DNA from: Tachypleus tridentatus
Taxonomy: Eukaryota; Arthropoda; Merostomata; Xiphosura; Limulidae
Reading direction: 5' to 3'
Assembly (NCBI RefSeq): GCF_004210375.1
Contig: NC_134829.1
Coordinates: 53,994,107-54,058,106, forward strand
DNA: 64,000 nt
The position numbers and the translations under genes were made by a program. This document shows positions 23,515 to 35,981 of this stretch, one piece after another. Positions within the stretch are counted from its first letter, which is position 1. Every line of letters begins with the position of its first letter. The notes under the pieces are model-generated. The model had not been told where the DNA came from, searched no databases, and was given only the letters and a program-made list of their open reading frames with translations.

Positions 23515-24514
23515 TCAACTTTGACAACTAACAGTACATTTATCCTTTCTTTTCTTACCTTCTTCACAACACTGAGAAGTGTTATCCTTGCAGTTACACA
23601 CACATTTCATCTTTCCGTTTTCACACCAGCAGGTAACGTTACAAACGCAGCTGTTCTTCTTTCTGGTTTCTACACAATCCTCGCATGAATCCTTCTTACA
23701 CTCTGGACTACAACGTGCATCTCCGCATTCACAAACGACAGTAACTGTACATTTGTTTTTCCTGTCTTTAGCTTCTGTACAACATTGAGATGTGTCATCC
23801 TTACAGTTACAGACGCATTTCATCTTTCCATTTTCACAGCGACAAGTAACGACACATGTACAACAGCTGTCGTCTTTCTTTGATTCACCTAATTTAAAAT
23901 AAACTTTACTTACATCTTACATACAATAAAAAACTTCCTGCTTAAATTTTTCAAAATTATTTCTTTATTCTTGGTCGTATAACTTACTTCTTTTTGTCAA
24001 AAATGAAGCTTTCAAAATTTAAGTCTACAAAATTAAAATGTACGTCTTAAATAATTAGGAAAACCTTTTTAAAATAACACTTTCTATTCCGTAGAATTAA
24101 TACACGTCTGTTGGATGAAATGCAACATCGAATATTCAGATTTAAGATAACAGAATTATGATGGACTGATAAAAATAGCTCAGTTATGTTAACTGACGTA
24201 AAATATGTGTGGTCAGTCTTACCAACTGGGAAACGGAACAAACATGTAGGTGTTTTCTTGATAAACATGTATTTACATAAACTAATTATTCATTTTGCAG
24301 CTAATTTACTTACATTGATAAGAGTACAAAACTTCTGTATTTATATCTCTACAACTATCAATATTATTACAGTTCAGACAAGTGTGTTTATGAAACTCAG
24401 TTTTGTTATGAGGTAAAAGTGTTTGTATTATTCTCCAAAACTAAGTTTTAACTGTGTACCCCATGAGTATCAACTTTCACGTAGACAAGAAAATAACTTA
24501 CCAGCTTTTAACAT
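23515..24514 (-). CDS. Gene B2: cysteine-rich metallothionein-like protein (two exons)
   Basis: Leader exon 24514-24502 (ATG TTA AAA GCT G, donor GTAAGT) joins exon 2 at 23888-23515 in phase. The product is 128 residues, MLKAGESKKDDSCCTC..., with two modules around GKMKCVCNCK. Relative to B1, the linker reads CECGDARCSPECKKDSC, and the last residues are CQS, so the C-terminal Cys is lost. TATA-like (24616-24610) and metal-response-like (24682-24676) words lie upstream. The family call rests on cysteine spacing, the short leader exon and the missing signal peptide; a secreted or VWC-like protein is less likely. Confidence 0.6.
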
Positions 24515-24609
24515 CTTCAGGGTAATTCTTCACAACTAACAACTACGGTTTGTAAACTGTTTCGTGTGTTACAATAGTAATAATTAACTTTCTTTTTCTC
24601 AACAACCTC

Positions 24610-24682
24610 TATTTATTGAGACAATTGTTGTAACATAATGTGCCGTGTGAAACATTCAAGATAATTCAGCGGTTCGTGTGCA
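24610..24682 (-). promoter_or_regulatory. Predicted promoter of gene B2
   Basis: It contains ATAAATA at 24616-24610 and TGCACAC at 24682-24676 on the minus strand, at the same spacing as in units 1 and 3. Confidence 0.35.
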
Positions 24683-24734
24683 GCTTCTTGAATGATCTGC
24701 TAGTGGAGAATTAGTCATCACATCCATTATCTAA

Positions 24735-24833
24735 TCATGTTTGTAGTGGTACGTGCCAGTTAATGACCACAGCAAGTTTTTATCTTATGGTATTTATCGA
24801 AGTATTAACCCCAGAGTGAACTTACGGGACAGT
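24735..24833 (+). mobile_element. Truncated LINE 3' fragment, unit 2
   Basis: The left 100 bp of the LINE fragment at 5960 and 39385 are present (GGTATTTATCGAAGTATTAA), then the sequence jumps into a SINE body, so most of the fragment was lost in this unit. Confidence 0.5.
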
Positions 24834-24950
24834 CATGACGGTCAATCCCACTATTCGTTGGTAAAAGAGTACCCCAAGATTTGGTGGTGGGTGGAGACGA
24901 CTAGCTGCCTTCCCTCTAGTCTAACACTGCTAAATTAGGGACGGCTAGTT
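24834..24950 (+). repeat. SINE family I body fragment at a deletion junction
   Basis: It begins with GACGGTCAATCCCACTATTC, continues with AAGATTTGGTGGTGGGTGG and ends TTAGGGACGGCTAG, after which sequence equal to S2 position 12003 follows. Both SINE ends are missing, consistent with a deletion between two SINE copies. Confidence 0.75.
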
Positions 24951-25398
24951 TAACCATTACCTTTTAATTATTGAGATTAACATTAAAGTATTTCTCTATT
25001 AAATGATGACTCAGCAAAATATATAAAGATTTTACGCCCTTGTTTATTTGTCTCTAACTATGACGAGGCAATTTTCGCTATCTGCAATCTTTAGTACTTG
25101 ACCCTATCAATTCAACAATGACTTTTCAAATCTAGAATATATTTCAAACATGAAATAATATTTTTAGGATTTCAACTGGTTAGACATTTATGGCTTTCGT
25201 CTCGCATTTGACCAGTAAGGTGATATAAACAAAACTAAACTAAAAACTTCATGAATGTCAACATATAAAACCGCATTAGACATAGTTTTCGTGTGTCCAG
25301 ACTAAATAAAAGGAATCAAGATAAAAACAGTGTTTACAAAAATTCTAATATTCAATTTTTCCATTACATCAAACAAAGAAACAAAAATGCTATATATA

Positions 25399-26851
25399 CA
25401 CTGCTGGCCAAATTCTTCGAAAGGTGAAAATAAGAAAAGAGAAAATAAAAATAAAAAACGTTTTTAGCATTTAATAGGAAAATGTGAACACTATGAACTT
25501 AATTTAAATACTAGCTGGTCAAAAGTTTAAGACCATACTCAAACGAAGCGTTAATCGGTAAACATGTAAGATAATTTTGTTATTTTTGTTCGAACATTAG
25601 CGTTGTCAACATCTCCCACTGACATCTCCTGTGTTACATTGGGTAAAAACATGGGAAAAGCTGAAAAGCTGACAGAATTTGAACGTGGCAGAATTGTTGA
25701 GGTTCAAGAGCAAGGTTTCTCTTAACGTGCCATAGATGGTGAGATTGGATGTAGTAAAACTGCTGTTGCAAATTTCGTAGAATACCCTGAGTTATACGAA
25801 ACGAGAATTTCAAGAAGTCCGCCCAATGATATTTAGCCGGAGTTGAGCAGGATGATTCGATGGATTGTCCGGCAAGACACCAGGCTATAGTCGAACCAGA
25901 TTAAGGCCCTTACGCACGTAGACTGCAGCTCAAGAACAATAAGACGCCATCTACGAGCGAAAAGCTTTAAAAACCGTAAACGTCTTCAAAGGCCACGCCT
26001 CCCTACACACCACAAAACGGCTTGGTTAAACTTTGTTGAGAAGCACCAAACATGGGACGTAGAAAAGTGGACAAAAGTTTAGTTCTCTGATGAGAAAATA
26101 TTCAAGCTGGATAGTCCAAATGTTTTCAATGTTACTGGCACGATAAGGAGGTTCCATCATGATCTGGGGTGCTTTCTCCTTTCATGGAACAATGGAGCTT
26201 CAAGCTATACTTGGGTGTCCAACAGCAGCTGTCGACATGGGCATGTTGGAGAGAGCATTCTTATTGACTGAAGGCCATCGCTTGAATAAAAATGACTGAA
26301 TCTTTCAGCAGGACAAAGCTGCAATCAACAATGACCGCAGGAAAAAGGACTTTCTCGTGGCGAATAACGTGATTCTTTTGGACCATCCAGCGTGTTTGCC
26401 CGAATTGAACCCCTTTAAAAATGTTTGAGAATGGATGGCATGGAAGTTTATAGAAATAAACATCAATTCCAAACAGTGCATGATCTTCGTGAAGTCATCT
26501 TAGGATTAAAAAAACCATCCAACCTTCTGCAAATTCTTATATCAACCATGCCAAAGCGAATGTTTGAAGTTATTCGCAATGACGGCTGTGCAACACACTA
26601 CTGAGACCTTTTGTTGGGCATTTTCTACCCTGTTTAGAGTTGTTTTTGATATGGTCTTAAACTTTCGACCAGCTTGTTTTAGACTAATTTCATAGTGTTA
26701 ACATTTTCCATATTAAATGCTGAAAAGTTCTTTTTTTCCCTTTTCTTATTTTAATATTTCGAATCTCCACTGAAATACGTGGTTGAGTTTAACAGAGCAA
26801 ATGCATATTTTATCTTTATGTTCATTGCCCTTAAGATTTTGGCCAGCAGTG
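25399..26851 (+). mobile_element. Tc1-like DNA transposon with IR/DR-type long inverted repeats, inactive
   Basis: The ends read CACTGCTGGCC and its complement, flanked by TA at 25397-25398 and 26852-26853. Each arm holds an outer word (CTGGCCAAAATCTTAAG, right arm) and an inner copy (CTGGTCAAAAGTTTAAGACC, left arm at about 25520), the two-direct-repeat layout known from Sleeping-Beauty-type Tc1 elements. The left arm is shorter than the right because about 80 bp near its tip are missing. The element is 1453 bp long. Confidence 0.85.
25651..26604 (+). pseudogene. Tc1-like transposase pseudogene
   Basis: Starts MGKAEKLTEFERGRIVEVQE (helix-turn-helix region). Later it shows RTIRRHLRAKSF, FSDEKIFKLDSPNVFN (first Asp region), and FQQDKAAINN where active relatives have QQDNA, then HPACLPELNPFKN near the DDE glutamate. 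Several in-frame stops (for example after QEQGFS) and small deletions are present; about 318 codons remain against the usual 340. The element cannot encode an active transposase. Confidence 0.85.
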
Positions 26852-27370
26852 TATATCATTCTAAGAATGCACTGATTGAAACAGACTTTCAAACTTAAAA
26901 TTAAAAGATGTGCAAAAGCGCCATTTCTAATTGCAATATAATATTCACATATAATTAAATCAATATTATCATATTAAAAATAAAATCCAGATATTTCTGA
27001 AATTATCTCTAAAGTTTAATGAGTAACCTAAGACTTAATAATTCTTGAAACAAGACATATATAACTACAAACTTGAAAATGAACAGAAGCCTTTTCAAAA
27101 CTTCTTACCCAGTTGAATGGTGTTTAGGAATTCACAATAAATTAAAAGTTTTCGGTAACTGACATCCATCTCAATACTTTTCAATAATTCATACCCAACT
27201 CATAAGTTACTCTCTCAAATGGATGCTTCTTAATAGCTTAAAACAAGGCGAATTGTTTGAACAATTAAATTATAACATAGAATGCAAATCATTGAGACTT
27301 ATCTTTGACAGGGACATGGCCAGAAATGGCCATTGAGGAGGGTTAGTTTGAGTGTTTGACACATGCGCCG

Positions 27371-29180
27371 TAGGCGTGAAGCCATGCTAGGGGTCGTGGC
27401 ATGTCCTCCCAGGGAAATTTTTAATAAAACGTAAAAGAAAACCCTGAATTATGCATTCTGATACCACCTTCTTAGCAAATTTCAGAATGGCACACTGAGG
27501 TGTTTGTCTTATTTTTTAATCATAAATAAATATATAGGCCTATATATATATATATAATATATAACTTAAAGTTATCAGACCCAGCAAAGTAGGCCTACAG
27601 TCCTGTCATCAACCTATAAAATATATTTTCACTCAGGAGAGTGCAAATATATGTATAGTGTCTATAATCTGTATTTAAATATCATGGACAGTGTAGGTTC
27701 AGACTCCCTGGATTTCAAGAATTAACTTCACAGATAAACAGTGGGTGGCACCGTAGCGAGATGGCAGCACCATGGCACTAACCTACTGCCTTTGGCGCCA
27801 TGTATTGTGAATCGTTCACTATAGGTGGCGCCAATGGTACTGTGAATGTGATGTTGACAAACATGTTGTCAAGCCTCAAAAAGCAAAAAACACTGCACGG
27901 GTTCTTTAAACACATTCATGAGGCTGAACCTGATCAATCTGCTGCAGCCAATCAGATTGAATCAGAATTGTCAACTGAATTGTCAGAGTTATCACCTTGG
28001 CCAATGCTACCACTACCACTTCAGGGTCAGTCTGAGACATTGAAAATTTCATTTCTGGTGATGTCAGCATTGGTAAACAGGTAAGTCGACTCCTCATAAA
28101 ATTAATTTTGCATTAAAAATCATGCAAACACTCTGCATCGTTGGCTTTCACAGTGGAGATGGCTACTCTACAGTCAACATGCAAAGGGTTCTTTCTGCAA
28201 GTATTGTTGTCTTTTTGCTCCTGATGGAAGTCAGAAATTGGGACAACTAGTGAAATTTCCATACACAAACTGGAAAAAGGCTGTTGAATACTTCAATGCA
28301 CAAGAATTGAAATAGTATTACCAAGACAGCAAAAACAAAGCTAACAATCTTCTACAGGTCGTAAACACAAGTTCATCTGTGCACTTTCAGCTTGATGCAA
28401 CTTACAAGCAAGAAATTGAACAGAACCGGCAATATTTAATTCTTATTATTAATATTATATTGCTGTGTGGGAGACAAAATTTAAATACGAGGGGGAAAAT
28501 ATGATTCTAGTCCAATGTTTCTTGGTGAAACTGATGAGGAGCCCATTAATAACTATGGGAATTTTTGAGTACAAACAGACAGTTCAGATAAGACCTATCT
28601 GACTTCATAAATTCTAAATGAAATCATCTACGCCTGTAATACTCATGTTCTTGATGCTTTGGTTAACAGGGTAATGCTGCAAAGTTTTACTCAATATTAG
28701 CTGATGAAACAACAGATATTTCAGGCATTGAACACTTTTTGCTGTGTGTTAGATATTTGCATGCCAATGACAACTCTGTTGCAACAAGCGAAGATGTTTT
28801 GCAATTTATACCTGGTTGTGATGTGACAGACAGAAACTTGGCTGGTTTCATCATAAACAATCTGACAAAATATGGTACTAACATGGCTACCTGCGAGGAC
28901 AAGGGTACGAAGGGGCTACCTCTATGAGTAAGGAATTCAATGGTGTCCAGAGACAGATAACTGATTATTTCCCAATTGTACCCTATGTACACTAGAGTGC
29001 TCATTCCCAAAACTCGGCAATTTCTGATACTTGTAAAAAAATTCTGTGCGAAATTATATGAGAGTAATTTCTAGCATTGAAAACTTTCTCAATACATCCA
29101 AACTAAAGCACGTTTTGGCTCTTTCGGTAGAGAGTAAAGCACCTAAATAAAAAAAAAGTTTGAAAGATCTCTGGAATAAG
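27371..29180 (+). mobile_element. hAT DNA transposon remnant 2
   Basis: Copy in unit 2, left end TAGGCGTGAAGCCATGCTAG. It contains KKQKTLHGFFKHIHEAEPDQ at about 27880, FCKYCCLFAPDG, ILADETTDISGIEHFLLC and a frame broken after GTNMATCEDKGTKGLPL. It is more damaged than copy 1 and has no right terminal repeat. Confidence 0.8.
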
Positions 29181-29189
29181 ATATTTATT

Positions 29190-32100
29190 AAAATACTAGC
29201 ACTTCAAAACGTGGCATAAATATTTGTTTTTTTACGCTAATTTTCTGACACTTCGTCAAATTTAAAAATTAGTTGGGCTCTATAACATATAAAGATTACA
29301 AAGATTAAAACAAAACATAATAAAACTCGACTACAACGTACTAAAATGGAATTTATCCTTGTAATAAATATCAACATTTGTTTTCTTGTTCTAAACACAA
29401 ATTTACATAACGACGTTATTATGTTTTCCCATCACATGTATCCAAACCGAAGTTTTATTGCCGTTAGCATGTAGCTTATCGTAACGAGGTAAAAATAGGT
29501 AGAGAAACATTTTTGTGTGTAGTACATGTTTCTGATAGAGATTGTATTTAACCATTCCATCCATTAACGCGCAGATAACAATTAGATTGTTTCATTTATT
29601 GAAATATATTACCACTTGAAATACACTACTAAAATATAATTGTTAGTAGTCTATCCTAGATATATTTGTAGTCTCCTTTTTTAACTTGTATAAATCAATA
29701 TCCAAGTCGTTTCATAAAGTTTTATTATTTCTAAACATTAAGTTTATATCTATTTTCATTTTATATTTAAATTTTAAATTATATTTTAGTTTCCTTCACT
29801 TATTTCTATTTTAAGTTTTTTAATATCATGTTAATTTCAGGAAATTATTTTTCCACGTTTGAAAACCAATTTGCTTAATCATTAGTTTGTGAAAGAATAA
29901 AAGTTTTAAAACACTGAATAAAAATAAATAGTTCAAAATTGTTGTAAATATCTAGTTGTCACACTCTGGACTTTCACAAATTTGATTCACTATGACATTT
30001 TTAATTCAGCCAACAGTATCATGTATATATTCTGAATTCTCTTTTTTTTTAATGTCATGCTACCAACCACCTCAAGTGCTATAAAAGTACCGTAAGTTTA
30101 TCCTATACAATTGAGGTTATCCTGAATTGAATGACAATCTACAAATTTATTATTGCCTCCATTTCAAATCAAATAAAACATATCTAATAAATAATAATCA
30201 TAACTCAGTATTTTATACTTTAAACATTACCTTTTAATGATTTATATTAACTATAAAGTAAATGGTGACTCAGCAAAATGAATGAAGATTTAATATCACA
30301 CCTAATTTATTTGTCTCTAACTATGACAAAACAGATTTTCTTTATCTCCAATCTTTACTAATTGACCCTATCAATTCAACAATGACTTTGCAAATCTAGA
30401 ATATATTTCAAAGATTAAATAATATTTTAGGATTTAAACTGGTTAGAAATATATGACTCTCGTCTCGGATTTAACTAGTAAGGTGAAATAAACGAAACTA
30501 AACTAAAATATTCATGAAAGTCAAAATATATGGCTGCATTAAAGGTAGTTTTCGTTTGTTAAGATTAAATTCGAGATTCCGTGGTTTGTAACCGTCTAAT
30601 TCGGAAAATGTGTTACACATATTATGGACAAAGTACAAAGGTGACAGAAGAAACTGTTCTTCAAGCAGACAATAGTCCAAAAATAAAAGAGTACATTAAT
30701 ACCATGGTCTCTAAGTCATTAGCTCTACATTATTATCCATCAGTTACCTTTACCGGAAAATTTTAAAACCTACATAGAATATTTAGCGTTTACACCAATC
30801 CCCAAAATGTTAAAATTTCTCTCTATCTAAAATGTTCTCTTGATAAGTTTTATGCTATAAAGTTCTCTATTGAGAAAAGCAAAAAGATAAAACTTTCAGC
30901 ACTTAAGTATAATATGAAGAATTTACATTTACAAGAAAAACAGGAAATAAATATATATCACAAAAGTTTTGTGATTTTATGTAATGGCCCAATTGAACAG
31001 TCATTAACCTACTGCTGGTGACATATATATATGTGTATATACACGCCCAACATAACAGACAATAAAAAGAATCAAGGTAAGAACAGTATTTATGAAGCTT
31101 CTAATATTCAACTTTCCATTACGTCAAACAAAAAAACAAAATTGCTATACAGATATCATTCTACGATTGCCACAGACTTTCAAATCTAAGATTAAAAGAT
31201 GGGCAAAAGCACCATTCTTAATTACAATATAAAATTCCCCTGTATTCAAATTAATATAAACACATTAAAAATAAAATCTAATTATTTCTGAAATTATTGT
31301 AAATTATGTTTTAAGTTTGATGAGTGACCTAAGACTTAATAAATCTTGAAACAAGACATTTATAACAACAAACAGAACGACTCCATATTTTAATAGTATT
31401 ATCCCAGTCAGTGAATGTCGAAACTGAATAGAAAACTATCCAAAACTTCACAACCAGCGAACTGATTTTCAGTAGTTCAAAATAAGGTAAATGTTTTCAA
31501 TAATTCATACCCATCTTAATGCTGTTCAAAACTTAACACTCAACTGAATAATTCTGTCAACTTCACAAAAAGTCAAAACTGAAAGTTATTCAAGAATGTT
31601 TTCGTTTCAAACTTAAATGAGTTTTTTTTTCATAGTTCGTACTCTGTGAATATTTTACCAATGCTTCATACTTAAGTGAAATCTATCCAACACTTGAATT
31701 TTAACAAGGTCTGAAAGTACATGAGACTAAATTCAGGATATTGGGTGGTATACGAAAGTGTGTCACTGAGTCTACTATAACAAAGTTAAAAATAAAAACA
31801 TGTATTTTTATTATAGGAAATAATTCGATCGTTTAACTTGAAAAACTATAATTTAATACCGAAAGTGTACCGCCACAAAGATGGCGAGTTTACAGGAAAT
31901 TGCAGAAGTACACATGTTCAACACAGTTAATACACTTATCTGTTTACCAAGAGTAACATATCTTCGTCGATTTTTCCTCGTTAAATTCTATGACAGTTTC
32001 GCAATGACCACAGAGAAAACAAATTTATAGATCTAGAAACGAACTTTTTTATTGAGCATTGTATCATTTTCTATTGTGGTACTTTGATACTTCACCACAT

Positions 32101-33306
32101 TAATTCAACAATAACTTTACAAATTTCAAATAAGTTTCAAAATTAAACTGGTGTTTGTGTAATTTGAACTGACGAGAAACATCTTTTACTTTTTCTTTCA
32201 CAAAAATGGTTTGTTTGTTTTTCACTTTCGCGCAAACCTACAGTAAGGCTATCTGCACTCGTCGTCCCTAATTGTGCAGTGTCAAACGAAGGCAGATAGT
32301 CATCACTAACAGCCGCCACCTCTTGGGATACTCTTTTACCAGCTACTCTCTCAACTTAATGCTTCTTCATAGTTAAAACAAAGTGAATAGTTTCAACAAT
32401 TAAATTTTTATATAGAATGCAAGTCAACGAGACTGATATTTGGAGAGATAAAGAAAGATATCACAGCTTCTGGTATTAGGAAAATCAAAATATTTATATA
32501 CTCTAATAAAGAATTAGATATTGTTACCCCCAAAAAATACACTTTACTTCCAGAGGTGTTCGACCACGAAAACACGGAATTCAGAAAGCTGGACGGATTG
32601 TGTTCCACTTTTATAATTTACTAATAGTGTTCGTGTTCAGAGTATTGTGGCATTTATAAATTTTACAGAAAAAAATTGTCGTAGAACTTTTCTCCCACAA
32701 ATCCTAGAGATTACGCCGAAAATGACGTTATAGCACTAAGCAACGAGATTTTGTATTGAATATTATATTGCCATCGTTTTTTGCCTTATCAAATTTTGAC
32801 TTTTTATAATAAACTGGTAATTGTGTATAAACTAATCACAAGTTTGTTTCAATTTTCTGATAATAAAATAAAAATTCACAAAAAATTAAATTCTCTATGA
32901 AATCCAAAACATCAAGCCTTATGTGATTCGTGTCTCAAGAGTAAATCACAAGATTCGTTGGTTCACTTTAAAAAAAAAACCTTTATAAATGTTCTTGAAC
33001 TAAATAATGACGATCAAATCCCAGTATAAAACAAAAGATTGTTGATGTGTATAGTATTCTTAATTTACTACAAACGTTTAATTCTTTAAGTAACATTGTG
33101 TTAAAGTAGTCAACTTCAGACTAAATTTTATCTTTAATTAGGCTTATGATTTTTAGCTGTTGTTGTATAGTGTCAGTCATATAGTCGGCCTAATGAATAC
33201 TGGCACGCAGATACGTTAAGTTCTGGAATAGCAGGCCTACTTCTTAAATATTCTTTATTTACTTGAATCAACATTTCAATATTACGACTCTATCGGAGAT
33301 GTTGTG
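29190..33306. repeat. Long spacer sub-repeat S3 (unit 2)
   Basis: Colinear with 14335-18482 with small indels. No gene is seen; the SINE fragment is at 32210-32345. Confidence 0.75.
32210..32345 (-). repeat. SINE family I fragment (unit 2)
   Basis: Counterpart of 17335-17470, with TTTCGCGCAAACCTACAGTA and the same truncation point, so the insertion predates the duplication. Confidence 0.8.
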
Positions 33307-33967
33307 ATAATAATTAATGTTTTATTTAAGTTTGGCATACGTTCAAATTCCGTTTCATTCTCTACAGGCTTAGACTATAGCTCCAACGCTTGCTTATATT
33401 TCCATAATGGTGTGAAAACAAAAAAATGACATATAAATGGCATGTACTAAAATATAAGGTAATTAAGGAATATTATATGTTGTGGTATATTTTAGTTATA
33501 TTTCGTTTTATAATTACTATGTGTGAAGTCAAAGAAATGACATCGTAAGTGTAATTTTTTTAAGAATATATTTTACGTGTTTATGTGACATACAATCTGG
33601 AGTAGAAAATTTTTATTTTCGCGTATTAATTCACATTACGTACGTTACTCTCACAACATTTTGGGCTAGTAATACTTTTGTTTTCAAAATTTAGTTCCCC
33701 TGAAAAATACATACTTTACTGTAGAACAACAAATCTTCCTAATATTCATATTCATGTTTAATATAAATATGCATTAACATTTCATGCGTTAATAGAATGT
33801 AAAATTATACCGGATATTTCCGTTTCTTGGGCTGTGTTTTTTTCTACATACCTATAATAATACGCAAGTAAACAGTTACTGACGCTCCATTGTATCGTTA
33901 GTTATGATCGAACGTTTCAAGAAGAGATTGTACCTTTTTACCCGACGGCAGCCTATGACGAAATAAG

Positions 33968-34075
33968 GCCTGTCATGGTCATGTGGTTAGTGGGCGCTAC
34001 TCGAAATCCGATCGTCACGGGTTCGAATCCCCTTCATACTAAACATACTGGCCCCTTACTGCCGTGTGGGTGTAA
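33968..34075 (+). repeat. tRNA-derived SINE head fragment (unit 3)
   Basis: Same as 807 and 19301; the B box GGGTTCGAATCCCC is intact, and the body ends soon after CCGTGTGGGTGTAATA. Confidence 0.7.
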
Positions 34076-35616
34076 TATAATCATGTAATCTAAATAATGG
34101 TCTAACATTTGTTGTAAAATATCTTGATTCAGCTTTGATAACAACTGGTACCATTTTCTAAGTTACAGGTTAAGTTGCTTGTACGTTGTCTTAAATTCAG
34201 TTGTCAGTTTATAACATAAGTTTTGTTAAAAATCGAACTCTTGGTATATAAATATTTAGGTTGGATATAAGTAAATAACAAAATTTTTTTAGCAAATCAA
34301 GAAAGAAAACTAATAGCGCATGCCCACAGAATCCAATGGACAGTTGATTATAGCCTACTTTGTTGAGTGCTCTATATATGTTATTCTAAATTCGGTACAC
34401 CATAATTCTAACAATAAGACTGGTGAAAACTAGTTTTGTGCACCACTTTGCTTTCCTAGTTCAAAGAACACCGTTAACTCATGACCTCTCTTCTCTGTTA
34501 AAATTACAATTTTACTCAGTACGATATCACTTTAGTTTGGTTATAGCTCTAGTGTTCAGCTGAAATAATATTATAGCTAGTACAACTTGAAGTACAAGTA
34601 CAGTATTATAATAAATGTTTGTATTAGATTAGTATATTTTTGAATTACGTAAATACATCTGTCTGACACACGAAGCAGTTTACTGGCAAGAGAAGTTCCA
34701 CTGATAATATCCTGGATAGTAGTTGTAACAAGAAAGCAAATGAACATCTGGATAAAGGTGAAATGACAATCATAAAATGAATCCTGAAGCAGTACAACAA
34801 TAGTTGGCGGTAACTCATGATAACTAGCTGCCTTCTTTCCAGTTTTTTACTATTAAATTACAGACAGCTATGGCAAACAACACTCGTGTAAATTTAAACA
34901 TTAAAAATAAATACTGAATATCAAATTGAAAATTTAGAAATTTCTCATCTTATTTCAAATTACACTGTGGTAATGATGATGAATTTTTATACAAAAAATC
35001 CGTGCGTTTTTTTAAGACACAAACTGTACGTTTGTCTTTTTGCACTAAGTATTGAAAAAATAGAAGTCCACATTCTGATATTATACGATGAAGAATACTG
35101 GTGACCAATAGATGTTCATACAAGAATTTCATGTAGTTTATTTTATTAATTCAACATCACAACATTGTATTCCTAAAAGCCACTGTAGCTTCTTATATTG
35201 ATTACTCATTCACAAATCTAATGGTGCTAGTTTGTTGATGGCACAAAGATTAAATTAAAAAAAAACATTATAAAACCAATTAACATTTTGACTTCACTAT
35301 GTTTTATGTATCTAGATAGCTAATTGTTTAAATAATTATCGATCATTAACTGAACATTTAAAATTTATATAATGACATTTATCAAATTAAAAAGAGAACC
35401 AACATAGATTAATCCGTATTCAATTTGGTATAGTACTAACCGTCTCTCTAGAATACAGTGAAATATATGTAAAATACTTATTACAATTTCAAGTTACGTA
35501 TATCATCTTGAAATTAATTTTCTCTTGCTGTTAATTTATGCCATCAATTTACGAGTTTTAGTCAAATAATTCACCATCATTAAAATTTCAGTAGTATGGG
35601 ATAAGTCCTTTCATCT

Positions 35617-35981
35617 TTAACACTCACAAGTAACAGTGCATTTATCCTTTCCGTCTTTACACCACTCAGAACTGTTACCCTTGGAGTTACAAACACATTT
35701 CATCTTTCCGTCTTCACAGCAACAGGTAACGGTACAAACGCAGATGTTCTTCTTTCTGGCTTCTACACAATCCTGACATGACTCCTTCTTACAGTCTGGA
35801 CTACAACGTGTATCTTCGCATTCACAAACAACAGTAACTGTACATTTGTTTTTCCCGTCTTCAGCTTCAGTACAACATTGAGATGTGTCATCCTTACAGT
35901 TACAGATGCATTTCATCTTTCCATTTTCACAGCGACAAGTAACGACACATGTACAGCAGTTATCGTCTCTCATCGTTTCAC
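35617..35981 (-). CDS. Terminal exon A3 of cysteine-rich metallothionein-like gene, two-module form
   Basis: It runs from an AG acceptor (35983-35982) to TAA; 365 nt, same phase and length as A2. Encodes ETMRDDNCCTCVVTCRC, GKMKCICNCKDDTSQCC, CTVTVVCECEDTRC, a linker with KKESCQDCVEARKKNIC, then CCCEDGKMKCVCNSKGNSS and CTVTCEC. One conserved Cys is replaced by Trp (SSEWCKD instead of QCCKD), giving an odd cysteine count. The leader would come from 39166-39154 (MEKAG). It lies downstream of B3 on the same strand. Metal binding is inferred. Confidence 0.55.

Larger units (their letters stand above)
24951..27370. repeat. S2 sub-repeat remainder in unit 2, host of the Tc1 insertion
   Basis: Non-coding; 24951-25300 matches 12003-12480, while the part around and after the Tc1 element (to 27370) matches 58480-59384 of unit 3 and is deleted in unit 1. 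Confidence 0.65.
18483..33306. repeat. Segmental duplication unit 2 (14.8 kb)
   Basis: This is the second tandem copy, colinear with unit 1 apart from small indels. It carries exon A (20973-21337), gene B (23515-24514), a shortened LINE/SINE junction near 24.83 kb, a Tc1-like transposon (25399-26851), a hAT remnant (27371-29180) and the long sub-repeat (29.2-33.3 kb). Stretches between these without genes (18.5-20.9, 21.8-23.5 and 29.2-33.3 kb) are copies of unit 1 non-coding DNA. Most of the spacer seen at 6.0-12.0 kb in unit 1 is missing. Confidence 0.9.
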
